A stretch of DNA of 64,000 nt from Streptomyces triculaminicus (GTDB lineage Bacteria; Actinomycetota; Actinomycetes; Streptomycetales; Streptomycetaceae). The first letter of the stretch is position 1, and each line of letters opens with the position of its first letter. Below are positions 17,803-26,510 of the stretch, one piece after another. Location: positions 2,046,001 through 2,110,000 of the forward strand of contig NZ_JAFMOF010000001.1 of the NCBI RefSeq assembly GCF_017349075.1, written 5' to 3'. The translations under genes and the position numbers were made by a program. The notes below the pieces were generated by a model. That model was not told the DNA's origin and did no database searches. It was given only the letters and a program-made list of their open reading frames with translations.

Positions 17803-18594
17803 ATGGAAGCAGTGGGGCAGAGCGCGAGGACCGCGGTCCGCGTCGAGGGGCTGTGGAAGCGGTTCGGTGAGCAGGTGGCCGTCGCCGGGGTCGATCTGGA
17901 GATTCCGGCGGGCCGGTTCATCGGCCTCGTCGGCCCCAACGGCGCGGGCAAGACGACCACCCTGTCCATGGTCACCGGCCTGCTGCGCCCCGACACGGGC
18001 CGGGTCCTGATCGGCGGCCACGACGTCTGGCAGGACCCCGCCGCCGTCAAGGCCCGCATCGGCGTGCTGCCCGAGGGACTGCGGATGTTCGAGCGGCTGT
18101 CGGGGCGCGAACTCCTGGCGTACACCGGCCGGCTGCGCGGGCTGCCGGGCGAGGAGGTCGACAAGCGCGCCACGCAGCTGCTGGACGTCCTCGACCTCGC
18201 CGGCTCCCAGCACAAGCTCGTCATCGACTACTCCACCGGCATGCGCAAGAAGATCGGCCTGGCCGCCGCGCTGCTGCACAACCCCGAAGTCCTCTTCCTC
18301 GACGAGCCGTTCGAGGGCGTCGACCCCGTCTCCGCCCAGACGATCCGCGGGGTGCTCGAGCGCTACACCGCCTCGGGCGCCACGGTCGTCTTCTCCAGCC
18401 ATGTGATGGAGCTGGTCGAGTCCCTGTGCTCCTGGGTCGCGGTGATGGCCGGAGGCCGGATCCGCGCCCACGGCCCGCTCGCGGACGTCCGGGGCGACGC
18501 CGCCACCCTGCAGGACGCCTTCCTCGAACTGGTCGGCGTGCGCGGGGCGGCCGACGGCGACAGCCTCGACTGGCTGGGCGGCGGCGCCCGATGA
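17803..18594 (+). CDS. ABC transporter ATP-binding protein
   Basis: 263 residues with Walker A GPNGAGKTT (about 46-54), a degenerate signature YSTGMRKKIGLA in place of LSGGQ, Walker B VLFLDEPFEGVD and switch His in SSHVME. YSTGM-type signatures are common in exporter ATPases of the CcmA/NatA type. The ATG at 17803 follows GAAGGAAG; the frame continues far upstream but without family sequence. Its stop overlaps the permease start (ATGA), so the two form one transporter. Confidence 0.93.
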   Translation: MEAVGQSARTAVRVEGLWKRFGEQVAVAGVDLEIPAGRFIGLVGPNGAGKTTTLSMVTGLLRPDTGRVLIGGHDVWQDPAAVKARIGVLPEGLRMFERLSGRELLAYTGRLRGLPGEEVDKRATQLLDVLDLAGSQHKLVIDYSTGMRKKIGLAAALLHNPEVLFLDEPFEGVDPVSAQTIRGVLERYTASGATVVFSSHVMELVESLCSWVAVMAGGRIRAHGPLADVRGDAATLQDAFLELVGVRGAADGDSLDWLGGGAR

Positions 18595-20231
18595 CCACCG
18601 CAGCCGCCCCCTCCGCCCCGGCGGCCCCCTCCGCCGCGGCCGTACCCTCCACCACGGCCGTCTTCGTCCGGCTCAAGCTGTCGCTGCTGCGCAACGGCCT
18701 GCGCCAGTCCGCCGGCCGCAAGGCCGTGTGGATCACCTCCGTCGTCCTGGTCTCGCTCTACGCCGCCCTGCAGGTCCTCGGCCTGATCGTGCTGCGCGGC
18801 CACGCCCACATCGGCGCCCTGGCCGTCTGCATGGCGGCACTGCTGGCGTTCGGCTGGGCGGTGATGCCGCTGTTCTTCCCCGGCGGCGACGAGACCATGG
18901 ACCCCACCCGGCTGGTGATGCTGCCGCTGCGGCCCACCCCGATGATGACGGGGCTGCTCGCCGCGTCCCTGGTCGGCATAGGCCCCGGCTTCACGCTCGC
19001 GGTGCTGACCGGCACGGTCATCGCCAGTGCGCACGGCGCCGCGGCCTTCGCCGTCGGCGTGCTGGCCGCACCGCTGGCCCTGCTGGTCTGCCTGGCCCTG
19101 GCGCGGGCCGTCGCCACCGCCAACGTCCGCCTGCTGACCAGCCGCAAGGGCCGTGACCTCGCCCTGCTGAGCGGCCTGATCATCGGCGTCGGCGGACAGC
19201 TCGTCAACCTCGGCATGCAGCAGCTCAACGGCCTCGGCATGGCCCGGCTGGAGCCGGTCGCCGACGTCCTGCGGTGGATACCGCCCGGCTCCGCCCTGGA
19301 CGCCGTACGGGCCGCGAGCGAGGGGTCGTACGGGCGGGCCGCCGCCGGACTGGCCCTGACGGCCGCCGCGCTCGCCGCCCTGCTGTGGTGGTGGCAGCGC
19401 AGCCTGGTCAAGGTGATGACCTCCCCCGACGGCTCCACCATCGGGGCGGCCTCCGCCAAGCCGGACAAGGCGCGCGCCTCCGGCCCGGGCCTGGCCGGCC
19501 TGCTGCCCGCCGGACGCACGGGCGCCGCCATGCACCGCTCGCTGCGCTACATATGGCGTGACCCGAAGACCAAGGCGTCGTGGGTCTCCGGGCTCGCGGT
19601 GGGCGCGCTGGTGCCGATCGTCAACGCGGCGCAGGGCGCGGAGAGCGTCTGGTTCTCCATGTTCGCGCCGACGATGCTCGGCCTGCAGATGTACAACCAG
19701 TTCGGGCAGGACGGCCCGGCGTTCTGGATGGTGATGCAGACGCTCGGCTCGGCGCGCGACGCCTACGTCGAACTGCGCGCCAGGGCACTGGCGTTCTCCC
19801 TGATCGCCGTGCCCTATGTGGCGCTGGTGGTCACCGGCACGGCCGCGTTCACCGGCAAGTGGGGGGACTGGGCGGAGGTCCTGGGCCTGTCCCTGGCCCT
19901 GCTGGGCGCGCTCTTCGCCACGGGCGCGATGGCCTCGGTGCTGGCGCCGTACTCGATACCGCAGGACAGCGGCTTCAAGAACGTCGCGCCGGGCCAGGGC
20001 GCCCTCGCCTGGTTCGGCATGCTGGGCGCCCTGGTGGGCACGGTGCTGTGCGCCCCGCCGGCGGCCCTGGCCATCTGGCTGCACATGGCCGGAGCGCACT
20101 CCCTGCTGTGGATCGTGCTGCCGCTGGGCGCGGGCTACGGCCTGCTGACGGCGTGGCTGGGACTGCGGCTCGCCGCGCCCCGCGTGGTCGACCGGCTGCC
20201 GGAGATCCTGGCGGCGGTCAGCAAGGGGTAG
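18591..20231 (+). CDS. ABC transporter permease, multi-pass
   Basis: 546 residues with about 12 hydrophobic segments in two halves separated by a charged loop around residues 275-320. The lack of a solute-binding protein gene and the one-ATPase, one-permease layout point to an exporter. Similar Streptomyces permeases are annotated only as transporters, so the substrate is unknown. Coupled to the ATPase by a 4-base overlap and followed by a strong hairpin at 20248-20273. Confidence 0.88.
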   Translation: MTTAAAPSAPAAPSAAAVPSTTAVFVRLKLSLLRNGLRQSAGRKAVWITSVVLVSLYAALQVLGLIVLRGHAHIGALAVCMAALLAFGWAVMPLFFPGGDETMDPTRLVMLPLRPTPMMTGLLAASLVGIGPGFTLAVLTGTVIASAHGAAAFAVGVLAAPLALLVCLALARAVATANVRLLTSRKGRDLALLSGLIIGVGGQLVNLGMQQLNGLGMARLEPVADVLRWIPPGSALDAVRAASEGSYGRAAAGLALTAAALAALLWWWQRSLVKVMTSPDGSTIGAASAKPDKARASGPGLAGLLPAGRTGAAMHRSLRYIWRDPKTKASWVSGLAVGALVPIVNAAQGAESVWFSMFAPTMLGLQMYNQFGQDGPAFWMVMQTLGSARDAYVELRARALAFSLIAVPYVALVVTGTAAFTGKWGDWAEVLGLSLALLGALFATGAMASVLAPYSIPQDSGFKNVAPGQGALAWFGMLGALVGTVLCAPPAALAIWLHMAGAHSLLWIVLPLGAGYGLLTAWLGLRLAAPRVVDRLPEILAAVSKG

Positions 20232-20247
20232 CTCGTCCGACGCGCGT

Positions 20248-20273
20248 CCGGGGGCCGGTTCTCCGGCCCCCGG
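20248..20273. terminator. 11-bp GC hairpin after the ABC exporter operon
   Basis: CCGGGGGCCGG (20248-20258) pairs with CCGGCCCCCGG (20263-20273) around TTCT. It serves the exporter and probably the convergent monooxygenase gene. Confidence 0.75.
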
Positions 20274-20286
20274 GCGGCGCGGCGTT

Positions 20287-20322
20287 TCACCGGTCCGATC
20301 ACCGGTCCGATCACCGGTCCGA
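20287..20322. repeat. Three perfect tandem copies of a 12-base unit over the monooxygenase stop codon
   Basis: The unit TCACCGGTCCGA occurs at 20287-20298, 20299-20310 and 20311-20322. Read on the minus strand each copy is Ser-Asp-Arg-stop in the same frame, so the gene ends in three successive stop-bearing copies. Confidence 0.9.
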
Positions 20323-21724
20323 GGCGTGCTCCACATAGCCGTCGGGGCGGACGAGCAGGGTCGTGGAGCCGGCGTCGGCGCGGGTCACCGTGACGACGCC
20401 GGCCTCCTTCTGCGGCTCGGCGCCGCGCGGCAGGACCCGGACGTGCGTTCCGGCGCGCAGCGCCTCGTACAGCCGGGTCGGGCCGCCGTCGGTCTCCGCC
20501 AACGGCAGGTCGGGGGCGCGGCGGCCGGTGAGGGGGGGAGCCGGGCGGGGCGGGGTAGTGGATGCCGATGCCGGAGATGAAGCGCGCGATCCGGTGGGTG
20601 GCCGGGGGCACCAGGAAGGCGGCCGCCGCCACCGTGTTGCGCAGCCGGCGGGTGGCGGGCGAGGAGGCCAGCACGGTGCGTACGAGCGCCCCGCTGGCGC
20701 GCAGCACCTGGGTGCCGACGGGGTGGCGCTCGGTGTGGTAGCTGTCGAGGAGGGCGTCGTCGCCGCGCCCGGCGAGGGCGGCGGCCAGCTTCCAGCCGAG
20801 GTTGGCGGCGTCCTGGATGCCGGCGTTCATGCCCAGTCCGCCGGCGGGCGAGTGGACGTGGGCGGCGTCGCCGGCGAGGAAGACCCGGCCGTCGCGGTAG
20901 CGGGGCACCTGGCGCTCGTCGCTGTGGAAGCGCGAGGTCCAGCGGGGGTCGCGCATGCCGAAGTCGGTGCCGAAGGCGGCCCGGGTGACGGCCTTGAGGT
21001 TGTCGAAGTCCACGGGCACGTCGGAGGGCAGGTCGCTGCCCCGCTCCCAGGCGATGACGCGGTACCAGCCGTCGCCGAAGGGGGCGATGAAGGCGAAGCC
21101 GCCGGCGACGCCGTTGAACGCGGGTACCTGGCCGGGCGCGACGTCCAGGCGCACGTCGGCGAGCATCACGGAGCGCAGCACGGCCTTGCCGGGGAACGGC
21201 ATGCCGATGGCCGAACGGACGGCGCTGTGCACGCCGTCCGCGCCGACGACGTAGCGGCCGCGCAGCGTCACGGGGGCGGCGCCCTCCTCCGCCGGCTGGA
21301 CGTCCACGTCGACGCCCTCCGCGTCCTGGCGCAGCCCGGTCACCCGGGCGCCGCGCCGGATCTCGGCGCCGCGGGCCAGCGCCCGCTCCTCCAGGAGCTG
21401 CTCGAGCTCGTACTGCGGGGTGATGAGGAGGCCCGCGAAGCGGGTGTCGAGCGTGCCGAGGTCGATGCCCGTGCGACCGAACAGGCGCAGGCTCTGCAGG
21501 AAGGTGCCGGTGGCGATGAGCGGCTCGGCGAGCGCGCGGGCGTCGAGCACCTCGAGGGTGCGGGCGTGCACGGCGAAGGCGCGGGTCAGGTTGGACTCCT
21601 CGGCGCGCCGTTCCAGCACGACGACGCGTACCCCGGCGGCGGCGAGATCGCCGGCCAGCAGGAGTCCGGTGGGGCCGGCCCCGACGACCAGGACGTCGGC
21701 GGTGGGTTCGGTGCGCAGTGACAT
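20311..21724 (-). pseudogene. FAD-dependent monooxygenase (PheA/TfdB type), frameshifted near the C-terminus
   Basis: The first about 400 residues are a complete aromatic-hydroxylase-type flavoprotein: GxGxxG FAD motif (VVGAGPTGLLLAGDLA), DG motif (GADGVHSAVR) and the GD motif (RVFLAGDAAHVHSPAGGLGMN). The frame then runs into Arg/Pro-rich nonsense. The expected C-terminal thioredoxin-like tail (PLAETDGGPTRLYEAL ... RPDGYVEHASDR) is found one frame away, ending at 20311. Adding one base to the G7 run at 20532-20538 rejoins them. Such enzymes hydroxylate phenolic or polyketide rings with NAD(P)H and O2. A palindrome at 21818-21831 may regulate it. Confidence 0.8.
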
Positions 21725-21817
21725 GACGGCTCCCGATGGGTGGCTGCGGCGCGGCCTCGTACGCGACGGGTGGCGTAGGGCGCCTGTGCCCAGTGCACAC
21801 CCGCCGCCGGGGTGATG

Positions 21818-21831
21818 TCAACGGTCGTTGA
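21818..21831. promoter_or_regulatory. Perfect 14-base operator-like palindrome upstream of the FAD monooxygenase
   Basis: TCAACG-GT-CGTTGA, 94 bases upstream of the monooxygenase start. The size and symmetry resemble TetR- or MarR-family operators, which often control such enzymes. No regulator gene is adjacent, so a distant regulator would be needed. Confidence 0.55.
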
Positions 21832-21874
21832 ATTAAATCGGGACAGCTCCGGCCTCACCCGGACGCATCCGGCC

Positions 21875-22798
21875 TCAGGCCGGCACGGCCGCCTCCAGAA
21901 AGGGCTCGGTGACCCGGCGCCAGCCGTCGGGCTGGTCGTAGTGGATCAGGTGGCCGGCGTCGGGCACCTCGGCGTAGCGGCCGCGCGGCAGGACCCGGAC
22001 CATCTCCTGGGCCTCGGCCCGGCCCAGCGCGCCGTCCAGCCCGCGCACCACCAGGGCGGGACACTCCACCATCGCCAGCTCCTCCCAGTGCGCGTCGTGG
22101 GCGTAGCCCTCGCGGGCCTGGAGCATCTGGCGGCGGAAGAACAGCGGCCGCCAGCCGTCGGCGCGCTCGGCCATCACCTCGGCGTAGAAGTCGCCGCGGG
22201 CGGGCGCGGGGCGCTCCAGGGTGGGGTCGTCCTCGCCGAACCACTTGCGGACGTCGGCGAGCGTGGCGAACGGCACCGGCCAGGAGCCCAGCCACTCGCT
22301 CCACTCGCGCTGCGTGGCCGCGCCCAGGGCGGAGGCCCGCATGTCGGTGATGACCAGGGCCCGCACGAGGTCGGGGCGGCGGGCGGCCAGCTGCCAGGCC
22401 GTGAGGGCGCCCATGGCGTGGCCGATGAGGGTGACGGGGGCGAGGCCGAGCTGCTCGACGGCCGCCTCGGCGTCGGCGACATATGCCTCGCGGGCGTACG
22501 GGCCGCTGACCGGCTTGTCACTACGGCCGTGGCCGCGCTGGTCGAGGGCGACCGTGCGATAGCGCCCGGAGAGCCAGCGGGCGGTGTCCGCCCAGTGCGC
22601 GGCGCGGCCCAGCAGGCCGTGCAGGAGCAGGACGCCGCCCTCCCCGGAGCAGCGCCCGCCGCCGTCCCGCCCGGCGCAGCGGACCGCGCGGCGGCCCGCC
22701 ATGCGGTCCGCCGCATGGTCCGCCTTCGGCGGTTCGGCGAACTCCCAGGCGGCAAGCCGCACTCCGCCGCTTCCGGTCACTTCGATGCGCCGCACCAT
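21875..22798 (-). CDS. Alpha/beta-hydrolase-fold protein lacking the nucleophilic serine
   Basis: 307 residues. The fold signatures are present: LLLHGLLG oxyanion region, DQRGHGRSD and C-terminal GHLIHYDQPD with a candidate catalytic His. The nucleophile elbow, normally G-H-S-M-G, reads GHAMGA; the Ala codon is 22415-22417. A hydrolase triad is therefore incomplete unless another residue substitutes. It could be a binding protein, or a cofactor-free lyase or dioxygenase-like relative, which tolerate changes here. The ATG at 22798 follows GAGGGGG. It lies downstream of dmdR1 on the same strand but 515 bases away, so it is probably separately transcribed. Confidence 0.85.
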   Translation of the reverse strand: MVRRIEVTGSGGVRLAAWEFAEPPKADHAADRMAGRRAVRCAGRDGGGRCSGEGGVLLLHGLLGRAAHWADTARWLSGRYRTVALDQRGHGRSDKPVSGPYAREAYVADAEAAVEQLGLAPVTLIGHAMGALTAWQLAARRPDLVRALVITDMRASALGAATQREWSEWLGSWPVPFATLADVRKWFGEDDPTLERPAPARGDFYAEVMAERADGWRPLFFRRQMLQAREGYAHDAHWEELAMVECPALVVRGLDGALGRAEAQEMVRVLPRGRYAEVPDAGHLIHYDQPDGWRRVTEPFLEAAVPA

Positions 22799-22910
22799 GA
22801 GCCCTGGCACCCCCTCGTCTCCCCCGAGCAGCCCAACCCTATGGAACTTCCATTCGAATGAACCGTTGTCGCGCGTAACACCCCTCGTTCGAGTGACCGG
22901 GCGGCAGGAT

Positions 22911-23067
22911 TGACCGTCTGCGGTCAGGGGAGAAATCGACTCGGGCGCGGACCGCTCGGGGAAGAAGGTCCGCGAGGCGCACCCTGGGAGCTCGGGGCTC
23001 CGGGTCGCCACGGGGGACAACGGGGAGGTGGGGCCCCGGCTGCCTGTGAGGGCGCCGGGGCCCTTTT
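22911..23067 (+). ncRNA. Candidate small RNA ending in an intrinsic terminator
   Basis: On the plus strand, stem-loops occur at 22911-22926 (TGACCG/CGGTCA), 22946-22974 (CGCGGACC/GGTCCGCG) and 22987-23001 (GGAGC/GCTCC). The terminator follows at 23031-23063: GGGCCCCGGC pairs with GCCGGGGCCC, then TTTT. No plus-strand protein gene lies upstream to need this terminator. The 5' end and promoter are not defined. Confidence 0.4.
23031..23067 (+). terminator. Intrinsic terminator with T4 tail
   Basis: A 10-bp perfect stem (23031-23040 with 23054-23063) is followed by TTTT. The T-run orientation makes it a plus-strand terminator, although both flanking genes are on the minus strand. Confidence 0.7.
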
Positions 23068-23312
23068 CCGTTCCCGTGCCCGTAGGCGGTGGTGCGGCTC
23101 TCCTGCCCGCGGACGGTGGCGCGGCCCGCGCGGTGCGTCGGCCTCATCCGATCCCCTCCCCACGGCCGTCGGCGCGCATATGCGCGTCGGCACTCAGCGC
23201 CAGCGTGGCACGCCTTCGGCCCGAGCGCGCCGGTTCCGCCGCGGCTCGGCAGGTTGACGTAACCGGGCGTACGTACCCGGCGCGGCAGCCCGTTCCCAGC
23301 CGTCGAGGCCGG

Positions 23313-24005
23313 TCAGCGCTTGGCTACGAACACATGGGAGGCGATGTCGGAGGCCAGCTCGGCGGCCTCGCCACTGCTGCCCACCATCACTCCACCGGGC
23401 GACTCCGTCACACTGACCACGGCGCCGGGCTGAACGCCCGCGCGGCGCAGGGTGTACATCAGCTGGGGGTCCGTCTGGATGGGCTCGCCGATGCGGCGGA
23501 CGACCACGGTCTTGCCCTCGGAGCCCGGCTCGAGGTCCATCAGGCTGACCATGCCGTCGTTGAGGAAGGGGTCCGACTCGGACTTCTCGCCCAGCTCCTC
23601 CAGGCCCGGGATGGGGTTGCCGTACGGCGACTCGGTGGGGTGGCGCAGCAGCTCCAGCACCCGCCGCTCCACGGCCTCGCTCATCACGTGCTCCCAGCGG
23701 CAGGCCTCGGCGTGCACCTGCTCCCACTCCAGGCCGATCACGTCGACCAGCAGGCACTCCGCGAGGCGGTGCTTGCGCATCACGCGCGTGGCCAGCCGGC
23801 GGCCCTCCTCGGTCAGCTCCAGGTGCCGGTCGCCGGCGACGGAGACCAGGCCGTCGCGCTCCATGCGGGCCACCGTCTGGCTCACCGTCGGGCCGCTCTG
23901 GTCGAGCCGCTCGGCGATGCGGGCGCGCATGGGGACCACACCTTCCTCTTCCAGCTCAAGGATGGTGCGGAGATACATCTCCGTGGTGTCGATCAGTCCG
24001 GACAT
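23313..24005 (-). CDS. dmdR1: DtxR-family iron-dependent regulator, DmdR1-like
   Basis: 230 residues. The N-terminal winged helix (MSGLIDTTEMYLRTILELEEEG ... SGPTVSQTVARMERDGLV) binds DNA. The dimerisation/metal domain (HRLAECLLVDVIGLEWEQVHAEACRWEHVM) has the Cys, Glu and His ligands typical of DtxR. A C-terminal SH3-like FeoA domain follows (VVVRRIGEPIQ ... VTESPGGVMVG). With Fe2+ it represses siderophore and iron-uptake genes. In S. coelicolor an antiparallel ORF (adm) overlapping dmdR1 has been reported; a long antisense frame exists here too (23452-24135). Divergent from the SIS gene. Confidence 0.93.
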   Translation of the reverse strand: MSGLIDTTEMYLRTILELEEEGVVPMRARIAERLDQSGPTVSQTVARMERDGLVSVAGDRHLELTEEGRRLATRVMRKHRLAECLLVDVIGLEWEQVHAEACRWEHVMSEAVERRVLELLRHPTESPYGNPIPGLEELGEKSESDPFLNDGMVSLMDLEPGSEGKTVVVRRIGEPIQTDPQLMYTLRRAGVQPGAVVSVTESPGGVMVGSSGEAAELASDIASHVFVAKR

Positions 24006-24170
24006 GCCGTGCCCCTCGATAAGTCGTGCGCTGGCCCTGAACCCAATTCTGACGCATGCCGCCGACTACGGGGCCGCGTACGCCACCGCCCGCCCCCGTC
24101 GTATTGACAGGGCCCAGGTCGAGACCGCAACGTGACGTCGAGCCGAACCGAGCCAAGGAGCCCCGCAGCG

Positions 24171-24926
24171 ATGAGCGAGAACAAGCTTGCCGGGCAGTTC
24201 TTCGACGCCGCGATCTCCCTGCTGGGACGCGTCCGCGACGAGGAGGCCGACGCCATGGCCGCCGCCGGGAGCGTACTCGCCGACACCGTGGCCGACGGCG
24301 GCAGGCTCTTCGTCTTCGGCGCCGGGCACTCCTCTCTCCCCGCGCAGGACGTCGTCTACCGCGCGGGCGGGCTCGCCCTGATCAACCTGCTCGCCGTGCC
24401 GGGCGTCGTCGGCGTCGACGTCATGCCCGCCACGCTCGGCAGCGCGCTGGAGCGGGTGGACGGGCTCGCCGGGGCCGTCCTGGACACCAGCCCCGCCCGG
24501 CCCGGCGACGCCCTGATCGTCATCTCGCTGTCCGGGCGCAACTCCCTGCCCGTCGAGATGGCCATGAACGCCCGCGCCCTGGGCCTGAAGGTCATCGGCA
24601 TCACGTCCCTTGCGTACGCCGAGGAGACCCGGTCGCGGCACGCGTCCGGGACGTTCCTCAAGGACCACTGCGACATCGTCGTCGACACGAAGATCGGCAC
24701 GGGCGACGCGGAGCTGTCCGCCGACGGCATCGCGGCACCCTTCGGGCCGGCCTCCACGGTCGTCGGCGCGGCGGTGGTCCAGGCCGTCGTCGCATCCGCC
24801 GCGGGCGAACTGGCCGCACGCGGCATCGACCCGCCGATGCTGCGGTCCGGGAACGTCGACGGCGGCCACGAATGGAACGGACGCGTGCTCAGCGAGTACG
24901 GGGACCGCATCTTCTTCCGGCACTAG
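24171..24926 (+). CDS. SIS-domain sugar-phosphate-binding protein, UPF0309 family
   Basis: 251 residues. The SIS fold is clear: an N-terminal helix, then VFGAGHSSLPAQDVVYRAGG, and later LIVISLSGRNSLPVEMAMNARALGLKVIGITS, matching the two phosphate-binding loops of sugar isomerases. UPF0309 proteins are thought to act on or sense phosphosugars; the substrate is unproven. The ATG at 24171 follows CAAGGAG; an upstream GTG at 24132 is also in frame. Divergent from dmdR1, an arrangement I remember from S. coelicolor. Confidence 0.92.
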   Translation: MSENKLAGQFFDAAISLLGRVRDEEADAMAAAGSVLADTVADGGRLFVFGAGHSSLPAQDVVYRAGGLALINLLAVPGVVGVDVMPATLGSALERVDGLAGAVLDTSPARPGDALIVISLSGRNSLPVEMAMNARALGLKVIGITSLAYAEETRSRHASGTFLKDHCDIVVDTKIGTGDAELSADGIAAPFGPASTVVGAAVVQAVVASAAGELAARGIDPPMLRSGNVDGGHEWNGRVLSEYGDRIFFRH

Positions 24927-24988
24927 GCGCACTGGGCGAACTCGGCGTACGCGTCAGGTTCCGGCACCCGGCGTACCAGGCGCACGCA

Positions 24989-26371
24989 TCAGGCCGGGCC
25001 CGTCACCGCCACCGCCAGATCGATCGCGGCGGCGACCCGCGAGGCGATGTCCTCGGCGTACACCGCGTCCGCCCGGTCGAACGCCCTGCGCGAACCGCCG
25101 CGCAGGAACGTGACCACGCCCACCGTCCGCCCCCGGCTGCGCAGCGCCGTGGCCAGGGCGTGCCGCGTGCCCTCGGGCCATCTACGGGCCGCCGCCCACC
25201 CCGCGCCGCGGTCCGCGGCCGCCCGTACCGAGCCGCAGCGCTCGACCGCCTGCAGCGCCGGATGGCCTTCCCGGTACGGCACGGGCAGGCCGCCGCCGGC
25301 CGCAACAGGGCCCTGCCCCGGCGCCCCGGCGGGCGTCGTCGCGGCGCGGACCAGCCGCACCGGCCCCTCCGGATCGGCCTCCGGATCCGGCAGCAGGTCG
25401 ATCAGGGCGTGGTCGGCGAAGCCCGCGAGGGCGAAGTCCAGGTAGAGCGCCGCGGCCTCCATCGGGTCCTCGCACTCGGCCACGGCCCGGCCCGCGCGGT
25501 GCAGCTGGCTGCCCCGGAACCGCAGCCGCGCGCTCTCCTGCTCGGCCAGCCGCGTCTTCGTCACGTCCAGGAACAGCCAGGCCACCCCCAGCGGCACGGG
25601 CTCCTCCACCAGCGGCGTCGCCAGCCGCAGGAAGCCGCTGCGCCAGCAGCGGCGCTCGGCCGCCGGGGCCCCCGCCACCGCGTCGGCGGAGCGCACGGTC
25701 ACCCACAGCTCGGTGGGCGCGGGCGGCGCGCCGGCCGCCAGGACGTGCTGCAACGCGCCCTCGAGTTCCTCCACACCCTGGTCGAGGAGCTCGCCCAGCG
25801 GCCGGCCCAGCAGCGCCGTGCGGCTCGTCCGCAGCAGCCGTGCGGCATGCGCGTTGGCCAGGGCCGGGCGCAGGTCCGCGTCGACCAGCACCACGCCCCA
25901 CGAGGAGGCCTCGCCGAACAGCGCCTCGCTCAGCGCCACCGACCGTTCGAGGTCGATCTGCGTGTGCACCTCGCTGAACGCGCAGTACACCCCGGCCGGG
26001 CTGCCGTCCGCGCCCGGCACGGCGGAGGACTGGATGCGCACCAGCACCCGCCCGCCGTCCTTGGTCAGCAGCGCGAACTCGTCCACCTGCCGCCCCGGGG
26101 CGTTCATCGCGCCCAGCAGCCGCCCGGTGACCTCCTCGGCGTCCGCCTCGAGCGCCGCCCAGCCCGCCAGGCCCCGCCGGCCGACGGCCTCCCGCGCGGT
26201 CCAGCCGAGTATCCGTTCGGCCTCGCGGTTCCAGTGGGTGACCGTGCCGTCCGCGTCGAAGGCGCACAGGGCGGCGTCCATGCCGTCCAGGAGAGCCGCG
26301 AGGAGGTCGTGGTCGTCGCCGTCCGCCGTCGGGCCGTGGCGGGCGGGGCCGGACTGGTGTGGAGCGGTCAC
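24989..26371 (-). CDS. PAS-domain sensory protein with C-terminal GAF-like region
   Basis: 460 residues from the GTG at 26371, preceded by AGCAGGGGG. Two PAS domains are visible (about 20-135: LLDGMDAALCAFDADGTVTHWN; about 145-270: WGVVLVDADLRPALANAHAARLL). A third region resembles a GAF domain (HALATALRSRGRTVGVVTFLRG). Many Streptomyces proteins of this type end in a PP2C/SpoIIE phosphatase, but none is present here: the protein ends after the GAF-like region. It is likely cytosolic and may act as a sensor or adaptor. The truncated domain set is worth comparing with orthologs. Confidence 0.82.
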   Translation of the reverse strand: MTAPHQSGPARHGPTADGDDHDLLAALLDGMDAALCAFDADGTVTHWNREAERILGWTAREAVGRRGLAGWAALEADAEEVTGRLLGAMNAPGRQVDEFALLTKDGGRVLVRIQSSAVPGADGSPAGVYCAFSEVHTQIDLERSVALSEALFGEASSWGVVLVDADLRPALANAHAARLLRTSRTALLGRPLGELLDQGVEELEGALQHVLAAGAPPAPTELWVTVRSADAVAGAPAAERRCWRSGFLRLATPLVEEPVPLGVAWLFLDVTKTRLAEQESARLRFRGSQLHRAGRAVAECEDPMEAAALYLDFALAGFADHALIDLLPDPEADPEGPVRLVRAATTPAGAPGQGPVAAGGGLPVPYREGHPALQAVERCGSVRAAADRGAGWAAARRWPEGTRHALATALRSRGRTVGVVTFLRGGSRRAFDRADAVYAEDIASRVAAAIDLAVAVTGPA

Positions 26372-26510
26372 GGGGTACCCCCTGCTGAACGCGTCTGCGG
26401 GTGGAGCATGCCCTGCATGTCCTGCACGAGCGGCATTCAACTCGAGACGGGCGCGGACCACACCGCGTTCGGTGAAATCCATGCGCCGAAATCACGCCCC
26501 GGAAATTCGC

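Larger units (their letters stand above)
22799..23312. other. Intergenic region with hairpins and a plus-strand terminator
   Basis: 514 bases between dmdR1 and the hydrolase gene. It contains palindromes TGGAACTTCCA (22842-22852) and CATTCGAATG (22851-22860) near the hydrolase promoter, a related CGTTCGAGTG 35 bases on, and several stem-loops ending in a plus-strand terminator (23031-23067). No protein gene of normal size is convincing. Confidence 0.5.

Noticed and set aside
22857..22877. Six-codon ORF MNRCRA with a Cys codon, leader-like
   Set aside because: No good ribosome-binding site and no plus-strand gene downstream to attenuate.
23031..23067. Riboswitch (ydaO or cobalamin class)
   Set aside because: Conserved boxes of these classes are not visible, and no regulated gene follows.
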